IMG/VR virus record: IMGVR_UViG_3300025117_000110
Location: 1 to 45,727 of that record
DNA length: 45,727 nucleotides
Source: a virus
Direction: 5' to 3' (one strand)
A model generated the notes under the pieces. That model made no database searches. It worked only from the letters and a program-made list of their open reading frames with translations, and was not told the origin of the DNA. Below, one piece after another: positions 30,361 through 38,726 of this stretch (the stretch's first letter is position 1; each line of letters opens with the position of its first letter). The translations under genes were made by a program, and so were the position numbers.

Positions 30361-30909
30361 ATGTTAGATAAAAGAAAATATAATGGTTCATTTAAAAAAG
30401 GTAATAAAATAAACTTAGGAAGAAAAACATCCGAAGAAACAAAAAGAAAACAAAGTCTTAGTATGATTGGTAAAAATTTGGGAAAAAAACGCACAAAGAA
30501 AACATTGGAAAAGATGTCTATTGCACAAAGATTGGAAAAGGGACACAACTGGAAAGGAGAAAATGCTTCAGTCGCTTCGAAACACAGATGGATTATAACA
30601 TATTATGGGAATCCGCCTAAATGTGAAGATTGTGGAATGATTGGGAAAAAAACTGGTAAAATTATAAAACAATGGAATATTCAATGGTCTAATTGCGACC
30701 ATAAATATCGTAGAGTTAGAGAAGATTATAGGGGCAGATGTCAGAAATGCCATTGGAAATATGATGGTCACGCTGAAAAATTAAGTAAAATGATGAAGGG
30801 TAAAAGACCAAAGCAGTTCATAGAATATTTGACTGGTATAAATCAAACAAAGGTTAAAAATAACGGAGTGCTCAAAGCTCCCCAGTCGCCAGCTATTAGT
30901 GCGACTTAA
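30361..30909 (+). CDS. HNH homing endonuclease (NUMOD3-HNH)
   Basis: A 182-residue protein. NUMOD3-like repeats (..GRKTSEETKRKQSLSMIGKN.., ..KKTLEKMSIAQR..) are followed by an HNH variant: CEDCGMIG, WNIQWSNCDHKYRRVREDYRGRCQKCHWKYD. The final 30 residues (..NNGVLKAPQSPAISAT) are unlike the rest; their DNA forms AGTCGC/GCGACT just before the stop. It is driven by the promoter at 30257 and the interleaved leader. Confidence 0.8.
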   Translation: MLDKRKYNGSFKKGNKINLGRKTSEETKRKQSLSMIGKNLGKKRTKKTLEKMSIAQRLEKGHNWKGENASVASKHRWIITYYGNPPKCEDCGMIGKKTGKIIKQWNIQWSNCDHKYRRVREDYRGRCQKCHWKYDGHAEKLSKMMKGKRPKQFIEYLTGINQTKVKNNGVLKAPQSPAISAT

Positions 30910-30919
30910 ATAAAAAGAT

Positions 30920-31105
30920 ATGTATAAAAGAAAAAAAATAAATCCTAATCCACAAAACATAGATAAGTTCAATTGGTTTTATGATAGAGGGAATTACCTA
31001 GAGTTTATTCACGAAGTTAGAGATAAAAATGGTAATTTTATCCAGACGGATATTTTTAAAGTAAAAATAAACAAATTAAGTAATTTTTTAGTAAATTTAC
31101 AATAA
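30920..31105 (+). CDS. Small early protein
   Basis: A 61-residue protein with a Lys-rich start and a beta-like core (..FNWFYDRGNYLEFIHEVRDKNGNFIQTDIFKV..). No family recognised. Confidence 0.5.
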   Translation: MYKRKKINPNPQNIDKFNWFYDRGNYLEFIHEVRDKNGNFIQTDIFKVKINKLSNFLVNLQ

Positions 31106-31138
31106 CCTAATCTCCTCCCAGCCAGAGGATAAAATAAA

Positions 31139-31330
31139 ATGAGAATACCAGATATATCTATTTTGGTAATGCCACCATTTGAAGTAAATGGACAGTGGTA
31201 TGAAGTTTTTCACGGTGTGGTTAGAAAAATATTTTATGGTAAAATTGATGTTATAAGAACCATAGAATATAATTGGGAAGAAAATAAAGATTTAGTAAAT
31301 GAAATTTTATATTATAAAATTAATAAATAA
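31139..31330 (+). CDS. Small early protein
   Basis: A 63-residue protein with several aromatic residues (..PPFEVNGQWYEVFHGVVRKIFYGKID..). No family recognised. It lies in a run of small genes between two HNH-containing blocks. Confidence 0.5.
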   Translation: MRIPDISILVMPPFEVNGQWYEVFHGVVRKIFYGKIDVIRTIEYNWEENKDLVNEILYYKINK

Positions 31331-31334
31331 CCCT

Positions 31335-31454
31335 ATGCTAAACTTAATTAAAAAATTTATAAATAAAATAGTGGACTTCTTTAGCTGGGATTTCGGCAAC
31401 TGGTGGGGAAGTGATAAAGATATAAAAGCAATGTGGCGTAATTTATGGAATTAA
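31335..31454 (+). CDS. 39-aa Trp-rich peptide
   Basis: A short ORF (MLNLIKKFINKIVDFFSWDFGNWWGSD...) with an amphipathic N-terminal helix and five Trp residues. It starts four bases after the previous stop. Possible membrane-associated peptide. Confidence 0.4.
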   Translation: MLNLIKKFINKIVDFFSWDFGNWWGSDKDIKAMWRNLWN

Positions 31455-31466
31455 AAAATAAAACTT

Positions 31467-31838
31467 ATGATACAAAATATTCATTATTTTAAAGATTTTA
31501 ATTGTGTGAATTGTGAAAAAATAACAAGACAATCTACAACATCAGGAACTCCTGAAAGTGAGAGGTTGAGTACATTATGCACAAATAATTGTCCTGATTA
31601 TAATGGAATGGAAATTTTACACAAAGAAAATTGTACTTGTGAATGCCACCAACTAAAAAATATAACATCACATCTTTGTTTTTGTTATAGAAAATGTAAA
31701 TGTCAAGATGAACGAGAAAAATTAATTACAGAAATTGAAAACTTAATAACAGAAGAAATGCTAATCTGTCATCACGAGAATACCCCAACAAGTCGCTTAA
31801 CAAGTTTAGTAATGGCAATTAAAAACCTAAAATCTTAA
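31467..31838 (+). CDS. Cys-rich protein
   Basis: A 123-residue protein with at least ten Cys (FNCVNCEK, CTNNCPD, CTCECHQ, CFCYRKCKCQ), implying several zinc sites, then a helical C-terminus. No recognised family. Confidence 0.55.
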   Translation: MIQNIHYFKDFNCVNCEKITRQSTTSGTPESERLSTLCTNNCPDYNGMEILHKENCTCECHQLKNITSHLCFCYRKCKCQDEREKLITEIENLITEEMLICHHENTPTSRLTSLVMAIKNLKS

Positions 31839-31842
31839 AATT

Positions 31843-32031
31843 ATGAATATATTTTGTAAAATATTTGGGCATAAATATGTGCAATGGAATTGGTGGGATA
31901 AAGAAACAGAACAATATACATACAAAAAATTTGATTATTGTTTGAAATGTGGAAGATATAAATTACAAAGGGAAAAATTTAATTCAGTAAATTTAAATGA
32001 CACCAAATCAAACACAACAACAATTCTATAA
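31843..32031 (+). CDS. DUF1660-like zinc-binding protein
   Basis: A 62-residue protein beginning MNIFCKIFGHKYVQWNWWD and containing CLKCGR. The 'C.(I/L)(F/L)GH(K/R)......C.(K/R)CG' pattern matches DUF1660-type phage proteins. The end overlaps the next ORF by 35 bases. Confidence 0.55.
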   Translation: MNIFCKIFGHKYVQWNWWDKETEQYTYKKFDYCLKCGRYKLQREKFNSVNLNDTKSNTTTIL

Positions 32032-32179
32032 TTATTTACAAACCAATTTGCATAGTTTAGGAGATAAGTTGCATAGTTTACAGAATATCAAAGGAACTTA
32101 TCTTGTACATTGTGTGGTGGGATTGGTGGTAATAATTATAATCTGCATTTTAATAGCAAATAAAATAAGTAAAAAATAG
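31997..32179 (+). CDS. Small single-span membrane protein
   Basis: A 60-residue protein with a polar Gln/Asn-rich N-terminus and a C-terminal membrane helix (LVHCVVGLVVIIIICILIA). Topology only. Confidence 0.5.
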   Translation: MTPNQTQQQFYNYLQTNLHSLGDKLHSLQNIKGTYLVHCVVGLVVIIIICILIANKISKK

Positions 32180-32587
32180 ATGAGAAAATCTAAAAACAAT
32201 TCTGCCTATAAGAAACGCTTATGGCGATTAGTCAGCGAGTATGTCAGGCGTAAAGATGCTGATAGTAATGGCTATGTAAAATGTATCTCTTGTGGAGTTA
32301 AGAAACATTATACTGAACTTGATGCGGGGCATTATTTACCCAAGAGTAAAGGAAACTGTATTATGTGGGAAATTAAGAATATTCATCCTCAGTGCACCTA
32401 TTGTAATCGCTATATGCACGGCAATCAAAATCCTTATGCTTTAGCACTTATAGATATATATGGTCAAGAGATTTTAAAAGAGCTTGAATGGAAATCTCAC
32501 CAAACTTGCCCTATGAACGAGTTAGATTATTTAAAACTAATAGAGTTTTACCAAAACAAATTAAAACAATTAAATGAAACTTTGTAA
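32180..32587 (+). CDS. NinG/Rap-like recombination protein
   Basis: A 135-residue protein. It contains ..KKRLWRLVSEYVRRKDADSNGYVKCISCGVKK.., ELDAGHYLPKSKG and NIHPQCTYCNRYMHGN, the pattern of lambda NinG (Rap), an HNH-type structure-specific nuclease acting on recombination intermediates. Arginine codons include CGC, CGA and CGT, unlike neighbouring small genes. With RecT and the exonuclease it completes a recombination set. Confidence 0.8.
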   Translation: MRKSKNNSAYKKRLWRLVSEYVRRKDADSNGYVKCISCGVKKHYTELDAGHYLPKSKGNCIMWEIKNIHPQCTYCNRYMHGNQNPYALALIDIYGQEILKELEWKSHQTCPMNELDYLKLIEFYQNKLKQLNETL

Positions 32588-32732
32588 ATATTGTAAAAAA
32601 GAATTGTTACTAACTAAAAGCACTGAAATCATTAAACTATATTGCAATGATCGTTGTAAAAGATTATTCAATGCTAAAAGAGTTAGTTTGTTAAGGAAGA
32701 TTAGAAATTTGAAAAGAATTATTAACCCTTGA
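32574..32732 (+). CDS. Small zinc-ribbon protein
   Basis: A 52-residue ORF with CKYCKK and CNDRC (four-Cys zinc site) and a very basic C-terminus. It overlaps NinG by 14 bases, and its stop falls inside the -35 of the next promoter. Confidence 0.55.
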   Translation: MKLCKYCKKELLLTKSTEIIKLYCNDRCKRLFNAKRVSLLRKIRNLKRIINP

Positions 32733-32757
32733 CACTAGTTTATTAAAAAAGTATTAT
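32729..32757 (+). promoter_or_regulatory. Sigma70-type promoter of the sugar cassette
   Basis: TTGACA (32729-32734), 17-base spacer, TATTAT (32752-32757). It is the only clear promoter seen before the 7-kb sugar and terminase block. Confidence 0.75.
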
Positions 32758-32779
32758 TAAATATAAATAATAAAAAAAT

Positions 32780-32836
32780 ATGGCAACAATAAAACAAAAT
32801 TTATTGAAAGATAAAAACCAAACTCCAGAAGCATAG
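32780..32836 (+). CDS. 18-aa leader peptide
   Basis: ATG 32780 follows the -10 box by 22 bases; the peptide is MATIKQNLLKDKNQTPEA. Its last codons overlap the 5' arm and loop of the terminator-like hairpin at 32813-32849, the layout of a translation-coupled attenuator. Confidence 0.5.
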   Translation: MATIKQNLLKDKNQTPEA

Positions 32837-32850
32837 CCTTTTGGTTTTTT
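32813..32850 (+). terminator. Terminator-like hairpin before the sugar genes
   Basis: AAAAACCAAA (32813-32822) pairs with TTTGGTTTTT (32840-32849) across a 17-base loop, and the 3' arm runs into Ts. Only two G-C pairs, so termination may be partial. Confidence 0.5.
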
Positions 32851-32853
32851 TAT

Positions 32854-33591
32854 ATGAAAATTTATTTAAGAAACAAAGAAAATTTTAATAAAGAAACAAT
32901 AGAATTTTACGAAAATAATTTTGATATTGTAGAAGAAAAAGATGCAGATATAATTATGATAAATGATTTTGAGTCAATTGAGACAGATAAGATTGTGGCT
33001 TGTAACAGCACAGGAAAAGATCATATAAAAGCAAAAGAAATAATAAGTTTAAGAGGAGAGGATCTATCTGACTTAACTGCAGTAGCTGAACTTACACTAG
33101 GAATGGCTATTTATTGCACTAGGATTTTTAAAAAAGAAGAGGTAAGAGGCAAGACTTTAGGAATAATTGGATATGGAAGAATTGGAAAACAATTTGCATA
33201 TTATGCAAACGAACTTGGAATGAAGTTTGATTATTATGAAAAAGAAGATTTAGATAAAAAATTAGAATATGTTTTACAAAATTCAGACATTATTTCTCTG
33301 CATATCACATCAGACGAATCAAACAGAAACTTTTTTAAAAGAGAGCATTTTGAAAAAATGAAAGATGGAGCAATATTTTTGAACTCGGCAAGGCCATGGC
33401 TAGTAAATCAAGAAGACTTTTATTGGGCATTAGAAAACAAATTATCTGGCGCTTGGGTAGATTTTAATATGCCATTTGTAGAAAATTTAGTTACGACTCC
33501 ACATATAGGGGGAGGAACTTTTGAGAGCAAGAAAAAGAGTGAGTTAATTTTAGCTAATAAGTTAAAAAAACTTTATGGAACAACAAGATAA
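32854..33591 (+). CDS. D-isomer 2-hydroxyacid dehydrogenase-like protein
   Basis: A 245-residue protein, shorter than the usual 310-330. The NAD-binding half is clear: TLGIIGYGRIGKQ (GxGxxG, about 104-116), ..DIISLHITSDESNRNFFKREHFEKMKDGAIFLNSARPWLVNQ.., and ..LVTTPHIGGGTFES... Part of the N-terminal substrate domain is shortened. It is the first gene of the sugar block; it may reduce or oxidise a hydroxy-acid intermediate, but its substrate cannot be read. It overlaps the next gene by 17 bases. Confidence 0.7.
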   Translation: MKIYLRNKENFNKETIEFYENNFDIVEEKDADIIMINDFESIETDKIVACNSTGKDHIKAKEIISLRGEDLSDLTAVAELTLGMAIYCTRIFKKEEVRGKTLGIIGYGRIGKQFAYYANELGMKFDYYEKEDLDKKLEYVLQNSDIISLHITSDESNRNFFKREHFEKMKDGAIFLNSARPWLVNQEDFYWALENKLSGAWVDFNMPFVENLVTTPHIGGGTFESKKKSELILANKLKKLYGTTR

Positions 33592-33778
33592 AAAAGTTAG
33601 AATATTCTTTTTACAAAAATACCAAAAAGAAGATAAAAGATTACAGGAAGAGCAAAATAATATTTTAAGATGGAATACCAGATTGACTATTTGGGCTACT
33701 ATTTTTGGAGGATTGGCTATGTTGTTTCAATTTATTCAGATTATAGTAGATATAATATTAGTAAAGTTTTCAAGATGA
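33575..33778 (+). CDS. 67-aa membrane protein
   Basis: A charged N-terminal coil (..KVRIFFLQKYQKEDKRLQEEQNN..) and a C-terminal hydrophobic segment (LTIWATIFGGLAMLFQFIQIIVDIIL), one or two helices. It overlaps both neighbours; ATGA at its end starts the HNH gene. Confidence 0.5.
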   Translation: MEQQDKKVRIFFLQKYQKEDKRLQEEQNNILRWNTRLTIWATIFGGLAMLFQFIQIIVDIILVKFSR

Positions 33779-34179
33779 TAAAAAAGGATTGTAAATTCTG
33801 TAAAAAAGTATTTAGTGTTTATCCTTATAGAAGGGAAAAGGCAATTTTTTGTTCTTATAAGTGTTTAGGACAATGGAGTAAGGAAAACTTATCTGGTGGA
33901 AAAAGTCTATTATGGCAGGGCGAAAAAACAAATTATTATAATCTTCATAAAAGGTTAGTAAAATATTTTGGTCATCCCAAACAATGCGAGCATTGCGGAA
34001 AAATAGGAATAAAAGAAGGTAGAAGGTGGAATATAGAATGGGCATTAAAAAGGGGCGAAGAGTATGAATATAAGATAGAAAATTTTTTACATCTTTGTAG
34101 GTTTTGTCATAAAAAATATGATTGGGTAGATTTGGGTAATAGAAATAAACTTGGTGAATTTGTTGTTATATATGAATAA
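33775..34179 (+). CDS. HNH homing endonuclease before the CMP-nonulosonate synthetase
   Basis: A 134-residue protein from ATG 33775 (an upstream in-frame start inside the membrane gene is less likely). N-terminal zinc ribbon CKFCKK ... FCSYKC, then an HNH variant: CEHCGKIG, WNIEWALKRGEEYEYKIENFLHLCRFCHKKYD. Same type as 30361-30909. Its end overlaps the next start by 8 bases, i.e. it sits exactly at the 5' end of a metabolic gene. Confidence 0.75.
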   Translation: MIKKDCKFCKKVFSVYPYRREKAIFCSYKCLGQWSKENLSGGKSLLWQGEKTNYYNLHKRLVKYFGHPKQCEHCGKIGIKEGRRWNIEWALKRGEEYEYKIENFLHLCRFCHKKYDWVDLGNRNKLGEFVVIYE

Positions 34180-34852
34180 TATAATTTGTTTTATTCCTGC
34201 CAGGGAAGGAAGTAAGAGTGTCCCCCACAAGAACATAAGATTGCTTAATGGAAGACCACTCATAAGTTACACTATTGAGCAGGCTTTTAGGGCAGGAATA
34301 ACAAGGGTAATTGTAAATTCTGATAGTGAAAAGTATTTAGAAATTGCAAAAGAATATGGAGCAGATGTTATGTTAAGACCATCAGAATTGGCAGGAGATA
34401 AAACATCAATGTTTGAGGTTTTGAAAAATGAAATTACAAAGATTGACCCAGTGCCTGACATAGTTATGCTATTATCAGCAACAGTTCCTTTTAGGGAAAA
34501 CATAATTGTAAAATCGGCAATTTCATTTTTTATAAATAATTTAGATAAATTTGATTCTTTAATTTCAGTACAGAAAGTGCCGAATGAATATAACCCAGCA
34601 CAAGTTATTGTGAGTAGTCAATTTGGACTAATAATGGCAGATGGTAAGCAGATTAAAGATAGGATTACTTCAAGACAACAATATCCAGATGCTTATGTTA
34701 CTAGCCAAGGAATTTATATTTTTAAAACAAGCAATTTAGAAAAAGGGAGTATGTATGGGGAAAGGACAATGTTACTGGAATGCAATAAAAGTATTGATAT
34801 AAATACTTCAGAAGATTGGCAAAAATGTGAAGATTATTTAAAATCAAAATAA
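34172..34852 (+). CDS. neuA: CMP-nonulosonic acid synthetase (NeuA-like)
   Basis: A 226-residue protein with the cytidylyltransferase signature: FIPAREGSKSVPHKNIRLLNGRPLI (written in part; residues 7-30), VNSDSEKYLEIAKEYGADV, LLSATVPFR (usually LLQPTSPLR), and SIDINTSEDW near the C-terminus. It activates a sialic-acid-type sugar with CTP. An ATG at 34172 is used rather than an upstream TTG in the HNH gene. It abuts the synthase gene with no gap. Confidence 0.85.
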   Translation: MNNIICFIPAREGSKSVPHKNIRLLNGRPLISYTIEQAFRAGITRVIVNSDSEKYLEIAKEYGADVMLRPSELAGDKTSMFEVLKNEITKIDPVPDIVMLLSATVPFRENIIVKSAISFFINNLDKFDSLISVQKVPNEYNPAQVIVSSQFGLIMADGKQIKDRITSRQQYPDAYVTSQGIYIFKTSNLEKGSMYGERTMLLECNKSIDINTSEDWQKCEDYLKSK

Positions 34853-35665
34853 ATGCAAATATTAGCCGACATCGGAAAAAATTTTATAGATCACGATTGG
34901 AAAAATGGAGCAATGACGGTTCCATATTATGCAGAAAGAGCTGTAAAACTTATAAAAGAAGTAAAACCTGCAGGAGCAGATGTGGCCAAGTTTCAAACCC
35001 ATGTATTTGATGATGAAAGATATTGTAGAGATAAATCAAGACATGAATGGATTAAATTTAATGAGAGTATAACACCTATTACTTTTTGGGAAGAATTGAA
35101 AAGAGAATGTGATAGGCAAGATATTGAATTTATGACAACGCCTATGAGCAAAATGGCGGCTCAAAAAGTAAACCATTTAGTAAAACGATGGAAAGTAAGT
35201 AGTGCTGATATTACAAACTTTGACTTATTGGAATATTTAAAAAGCACAGATAAGCCAATTATACTATCAACTGGAATGAGTACCGAGCAGGAGGTGAACA
35301 TGGCAGTTAAATTTTTAGGAGAACAAATTGAACTAATAAACTATTGTGTGAGTATTTATCCTTGTCCTATTTATAAAATAAACTTAATGAATTTATTAAA
35401 ATTAGGTTCAAAATATAATTTGCCTGTAGGATTATCAGACCATAGTCTTTCAACTGAAGTTCCTGCATTGGCAGTTAAAATGGGTGCAGTTGCAATTGAG
35501 AAACATTTTACACTTGATAGGAATGCTTTTGGCCCTGATCATAAAGTATCACTTCTACCAGAAGAATTTAAACAAATGGTCGGCCTCTGCCGTTTGGCAG
35601 AAGAACAAGGTGAAAGCCTTGAAGAAGAAAAATTAAATTGGCAAAAATTTAGAATTAATAATTAA
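34853..35665 (+). CDS. neuB: Nonulosonic acid synthase (NeuB-like), no SAF domain
   Basis: A 270-residue TIM-barrel protein with NeuB motifs: GADVAKFQTH (41-50), WKVSSADITN (113-122), IILSTGMST (136-144), SIYPCP (167-172), and VGLSDHSLSTEVPALAVKMGA.. with IEKHFTLDR..GPDHKVSL (192-234). It condenses PEP with a ManNAc-type sugar. The usual C-terminal SAF (antifreeze-like) domain of about 60 residues is absent. It begins on the base after the NeuA stop. Confidence 0.85.
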   Translation: MQILADIGKNFIDHDWKNGAMTVPYYAERAVKLIKEVKPAGADVAKFQTHVFDDERYCRDKSRHEWIKFNESITPITFWEELKRECDRQDIEFMTTPMSKMAAQKVNHLVKRWKVSSADITNFDLLEYLKSTDKPIILSTGMSTEQEVNMAVKFLGEQIELINYCVSIYPCPIYKINLMNLLKLGSKYNLPVGLSDHSLSTEVPALAVKMGAVAIEKHFTLDRNAFGPDHKVSLLPEEFKQMVGLCRLAEEQGESLEEEKLNWQKFRINN

Positions 35666-35671
35666 AATATT

Positions 35672-36079
35672 ATGCTAAAAAAAACTTTTGAATAATTAAG
35701 TGAATTAGATAAAATTGTTGGTGATTTATTTAAAGAATATCCAAAATTATTAAATGGTAAATTTGGTTATACTTATACAAAATTTGCTAAAAAGAATTAT
35801 TATCCATTATTAAAAGAGCTTCAAGAAAAAATATCTGATATTAATCTGGAAAATGCAATGGTAGATGGCAAAACTAAAGAATTGCTTTATGAAGGAGAAG
35901 GTCAAGAAAAGACATATAAATATGACAAAGAGGGGGCAAAAAAAAGAAATAAAGAAAACAGAGAATTAGTTGATGAGTTTAATGAAAAAGAAGTAGAAGT
36001 TGAGCCATTTATTACAACTGATATTCCAGAAGAGTTAAGCGAATATCAAAAAGAATTATTAACAGGTTTAATTATTTAA
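35672..36079 (+). pseudogene. DUF1617-like gene broken by an in-frame stop
   Basis: From ATG 35672 the frame reads MLKKTFE, then TAA at 35693-35695, then continues without stop to 36079 (LSELDKIVGDLFKEYPKLLNGKFGYTY...; total 136 codons). The long open stretch after the stop is gene-like and reminiscent of DUF1617-type phage proteins (..NAMVDGKTKELLYEGEGQ.., ..EFNEKEVEVEPF..). Without read-through the only ATG left is 35858, giving 73 residues. Nonsense mutation, sequencing error, or a non-ATG start. Confidence 0.6.
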
Positions 36080-36083
36080 AAAT

Positions 36084-36767
36084 ATGAGTTTTGAAATTAA
36101 AAAAAATAAAGAATCGGTAATTATTTGTGCCACAGGATCGGGCTGGGAGCTTACTCCACAACAAAGTGAAAAGATTATTTATGCATTAAATGATTATGTA
36201 AATATAGAAAAATACGGTCTAAAACCAGATGTGTTATTTATAATGGATGTTTTAGACGAAAAGCCACAAATAGTTAGTAGTATAACCAATTTAGGAGAAA
36301 TTGTAATGAGGATAAATAAAATGAAAGTTCCATTAATTGCTCCATTTAAATACGAAGAGATTCCATTATCAGAAGCATTTCCAATTGAAGAGTGTGTAAA
36401 AGTATTTGGAATGCCATATTTTACAAATACAATTTGTTATATGATTGCTTATGCTTTATTAAAAGGAGCAAAAGAGATTGAATTATATGGAGTAAATCAA
36501 GCAGGATCACATGAATACACAGAAGAAAGAGGTGGTGTTGAATATTGGCTTGGTGTTGCTAATGGTTTAGGAGTAAAAATAACTATTCACGGCAAAGATA
36601 GTCAATTAATTAAATACAAAGGGAGATATGGAAACAACATTCTTTATGGTTATCTTCAAAGTTTTGAAGATATTATGATAGCAAAACAAAAATTTGGAGG
36701 AATGGTTATTAGAAAATTATTAGCACCTCAACCACCAATGTCTCGTGTGGTTAGGAAAATAAATTAA
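36084..36767 (+). CDS. DUF115-like Rossmann protein, candidate glycosyltransferase
   Basis: A 227-residue protein. Segments ..SVIICATGSGWELTP.., ..YGLKPDVLFIMDVL.., ..CYMIAYALLKGAKEIELYGVNQAGSHEYTEERGGVEYWLGVANGLGVKI.. (quoted in pieces) resemble the DUF115-type fold found in Maf flagellin nonulosonate transferases and in stand-alone phage proteins. With NeuA, NeuB and NeuC beside it, it could transfer the sugar, but it lacks the extra domains of Maf and could bind another ligand. It follows the broken gene by four bases. Confidence 0.5.
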   Translation: MSFEIKKNKESVIICATGSGWELTPQQSEKIIYALNDYVNIEKYGLKPDVLFIMDVLDEKPQIVSSITNLGEIVMRINKMKVPLIAPFKYEEIPLSEAFPIEECVKVFGMPYFTNTICYMIAYALLKGAKEIELYGVNQAGSHEYTEERGGVEYWLGVANGLGVKITIHGKDSQLIKYKGRYGNNILYGYLQSFEDIMIAKQKFGGMVIRKLLAPQPPMSRVVRKIN

Positions 36768-36768
36768 T

Positions 36769-37482
36769 ATGACACTATTACAATTATATTTACATTTTAA
36801 AAACTCTCCTGAGTCAACTTGGATTATGCAATGGCCAAATGCTCAAAGATTATATGACTTTATATTAAAAAATCCAATTGAAAGAGTTTTAGGATTAGGA
36901 ACTGGCATTGGTTTATCAGATGCGGTAATTGCTTTAGCTTGGGAGCACAAAGGAATAAAAGGACACATAGATAGTATTGAGCAATATGATAAGTGTATAA
37001 AATTAGCCAATGAATTAATTCCTGTAGAATTAAAAGAATATATTGAAATACACAAGTCAGAACCTGAAGTCTGGAGTACTCCCGAAATTCCCTATCAATT
37101 CTTTTCAGTGTATAAAACATTACCAGAACCGCCAGAGGGCGGATGGGAGCTTATCTGCAACGATGGGCCATCTCCCTTTATGGAAGGAGAAAACTATTTA
37201 GATCTTCCAAACGGAACTATTCAAAAAATGATACTTGAAGACAAAATAAAAGTCGGCATCAAAATTATTTATGACGGAAGAGTTGTTTCATTAAAAATTC
37301 TTGAAAGATATCTTGGAGACAATTTGTCATTATTATTTATTCCACCAAGAGGAGAAGATTTTGTGGTATTAGAAAGAAATGATAAACCATTAATAGTTAG
37401 AGATGATAAATTAGATGCCATGAGAAATCAAACAACATATTTTTCTCCAGCAAAGAGTATAAAAAATGAAATTATAAAATAA
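36769..37482 (+). CDS. Class I methyltransferase-like protein
   Basis: A 237-residue protein with a motif-I-like loop ([19 protein letters not shown], about 40-58), an acidic residue after strand 2 ([20 protein letters not shown]) and a later ..[12 protein letters not shown].. segment where O-methyltransferases have D-G. It starts one base after the previous stop and lies within the sugar block, so a sugar or surface-molecule methylation role is possible. Confidence 0.5.
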   Translation: MTLLQLYLHFKNSPESTWIMQWPNAQRLYDFILKNPIERVLGLGTGIGLSDAVIALAWEHKGIKGHIDSIEQYDKCIKLANELIPVELKEYIEIHKSEPEVWSTPEIPYQFFSVYKTLPEPPEGGWELICNDGPSPFMEGENYLDLPNGTIQKMILEDKIKVGIKIIYDGRVVSLKILERYLGDNLSLLFIPPRGEDFVVLERNDKPLIVRDDKLDAMRNQTTYFSPAKSIKNEIIK

Positions 37483-37483
37483 A

Positions 37484-38035
37484 ATGCCTACTGGAGTTTA
37501 TTTAAGAAACAAAAAAGATGTAAAGTATGGGATGACTGGAAAGAAAAATCCTAACGCTCATTTTAAAAAAGGACACAAACATACATTAGAAGTAATAGAA
37601 AAAATGAGTATAGCTAAAATAGGCAGTGTTTGTTCTAAAAAAACGAGAAAGAAGTTAAGTATAGCTCATAAGGGTAAAAAATTTACACAAGAACATTGTA
37701 AAAATCTAAGTGGTGCAAGATGTTATTTTTGGAAAGGTGGAATTTATAATTATGAACGAAAATTATGGCTTAATAGACAAAGGAGAATAAAAAAAGCGGG
37801 CAATGGTGGTTCTCATACTCAAGAAGAGTGGCAAAATTTAAAGAAAGAATATAATTTTATGTGTCTATGTTGTAAAAAATTTGAACCAGAAATAAAACTA
37901 ACATTAGATCATATAATTCCTATTTCAAAAGGGGGAACTGATAATATAGAAAATATTCAACCACTTTGTAGGAGTTGTAATAGTAAAAAATATAATAAGA
38001 TTTATGAAAAAGATTTTATTTCCAGCGACAAATAG
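37484..38035 (+). CDS. HNH homing endonuclease at the 5' end of the epimerase
   Basis: A 183-residue protein: NUMOD3-like repeats (..[19 protein letters not shown].., ..[13 protein letters not shown]..) and an [20 protein letters not shown] and [12 protein letters not shown]. Close paralogue of 29299-29838. It overlaps the start of the NeuC-like gene by 32 bases. Confidence 0.85.
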   Translation: MPTGVYLRNKKDVKYGMTGKKNPNAHFKKGHKHTLEVIEKMSIAKIGSVCSKKTRKKLSIAHKGKKFTQEHCKNLSGARCYFWKGGIYNYERKLWLNRQRRIKKAGNGGSHTQEEWQNLKKEYNFMCLCCKKFEPEIKLTLDHIIPISKGGTDNIENIQPLCRSCNSKKYNKIYEKDFISSDK

Positions 38036-38558
38036 GGTTCACATAGCAAGACAGCAGATACTGTTGAGAGAGTTAAAAAATAAATTTGATGTTGATATTC
38101 AAGAATATAAGTCAGAACACAAAGACACTTTAAATGTTGTTGCAGACATTGCTAATCATTTTAGAAAAGTTTTAGATAATAAATATGATTTAGCAATTAT
38201 AAGAGGAGATAGATTTGAGATGTTGCCAATTGCAATGTTATATGCTTACAAAGGAATACCAATAGCCCACATAGAAGGAGGCGACCAAAGTGGTGCAATT
38301 GATAATAAGGTTAGATATGCTATAACAAGTTTATCAGATATACACTTTTCTACAAATAAAGAGAGCTTTAAGAGATTAATATCAATGGGAACAGATCCAG
38401 ATTTGACATTTAATTTTGGAAGCTTGGATGTTTCTTACGCAAAAACTGTATTGCCTAAAAGGTTAATTGAAGAACCTTATATTATTGTCTGTCACCATCC
38501 AATGCTTAACGAGGATGTAAAAGTATTAGAAAAGGTTTTAAAGGAATTTGAAAAGTGA
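38004..38558 (+). CDS. neuC: UDP-GlcNAc 2-epimerase (NeuC-like), N-terminal part
   Basis: 184 residues matching the N-terminal Rossmann domain of hydrolysing UDP-GlcNAc 2-epimerases: [12 protein letters not shown] (4-15), [54 protein letters not shown]. It continues into the start of the second domain (PYIIVCHHP) and stops at TGA 38556-38558. The rest of the enzyme is at 38723-39082. NeuC makes ManNAc for NeuB. The two parts might assemble. Confidence 0.75.
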   Translation: MKKILFPATNRVHIARQQILLRELKNKFDVDIQEYKSEHKDTLNVVADIANHFRKVLDNKYDLAIIRGDRFEMLPIAMLYAYKGIPIAHIEGGDQSGAIDNKVRYAITSLSDIHFSTNKESFKRLISMGTDPDLTFNFGSLDVSYAKTVLPKRLIEEPYIIVCHHPMLNEDVKVLEKVLKEFEK

Positions 38559-38564
38559 TATAAT
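38556..38564 (+). promoter_or_regulatory. Extended -10 promoter before the HNH remnant
   Basis: TGATATAAT, six bases before ATG 38571, identical in motif and spacing to 24167-24175. Its TGA is also the premature stop of the NeuC-like gene. Confidence 0.6.
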
Positions 38565-38570
38565 AATAGT

Positions 38571-38726
38571 ATGGGATTTAAAAAAGGACACAAAATGTTT
38601 TCAGTTATATTTATAGAGAGTAAGGTTAAAACACTAGAAGATGCTGAAAACTATCAAGAGTTTTGGAATATAAATAATGGCAGAACATTATGTAAAAATT
38701 GTCATAGAAACACCCTTAAATTATGA
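38571..38726 (+). pseudogene. Decayed mini-HNH gene inside the epimerase
   Basis: A 51-residue ORF that joins an HNH-gene start (MGFKKGHK) to an HNH-gene end (WNINNGRTLCKNCHRNT) without the nuclease body, as expected after an internal deletion. The end resembles the genes at 2538 and 6113 (NINNGITLC..). Its stop overlaps the ATG of the second epimerase fragment (ATGA). Confidence 0.7.
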
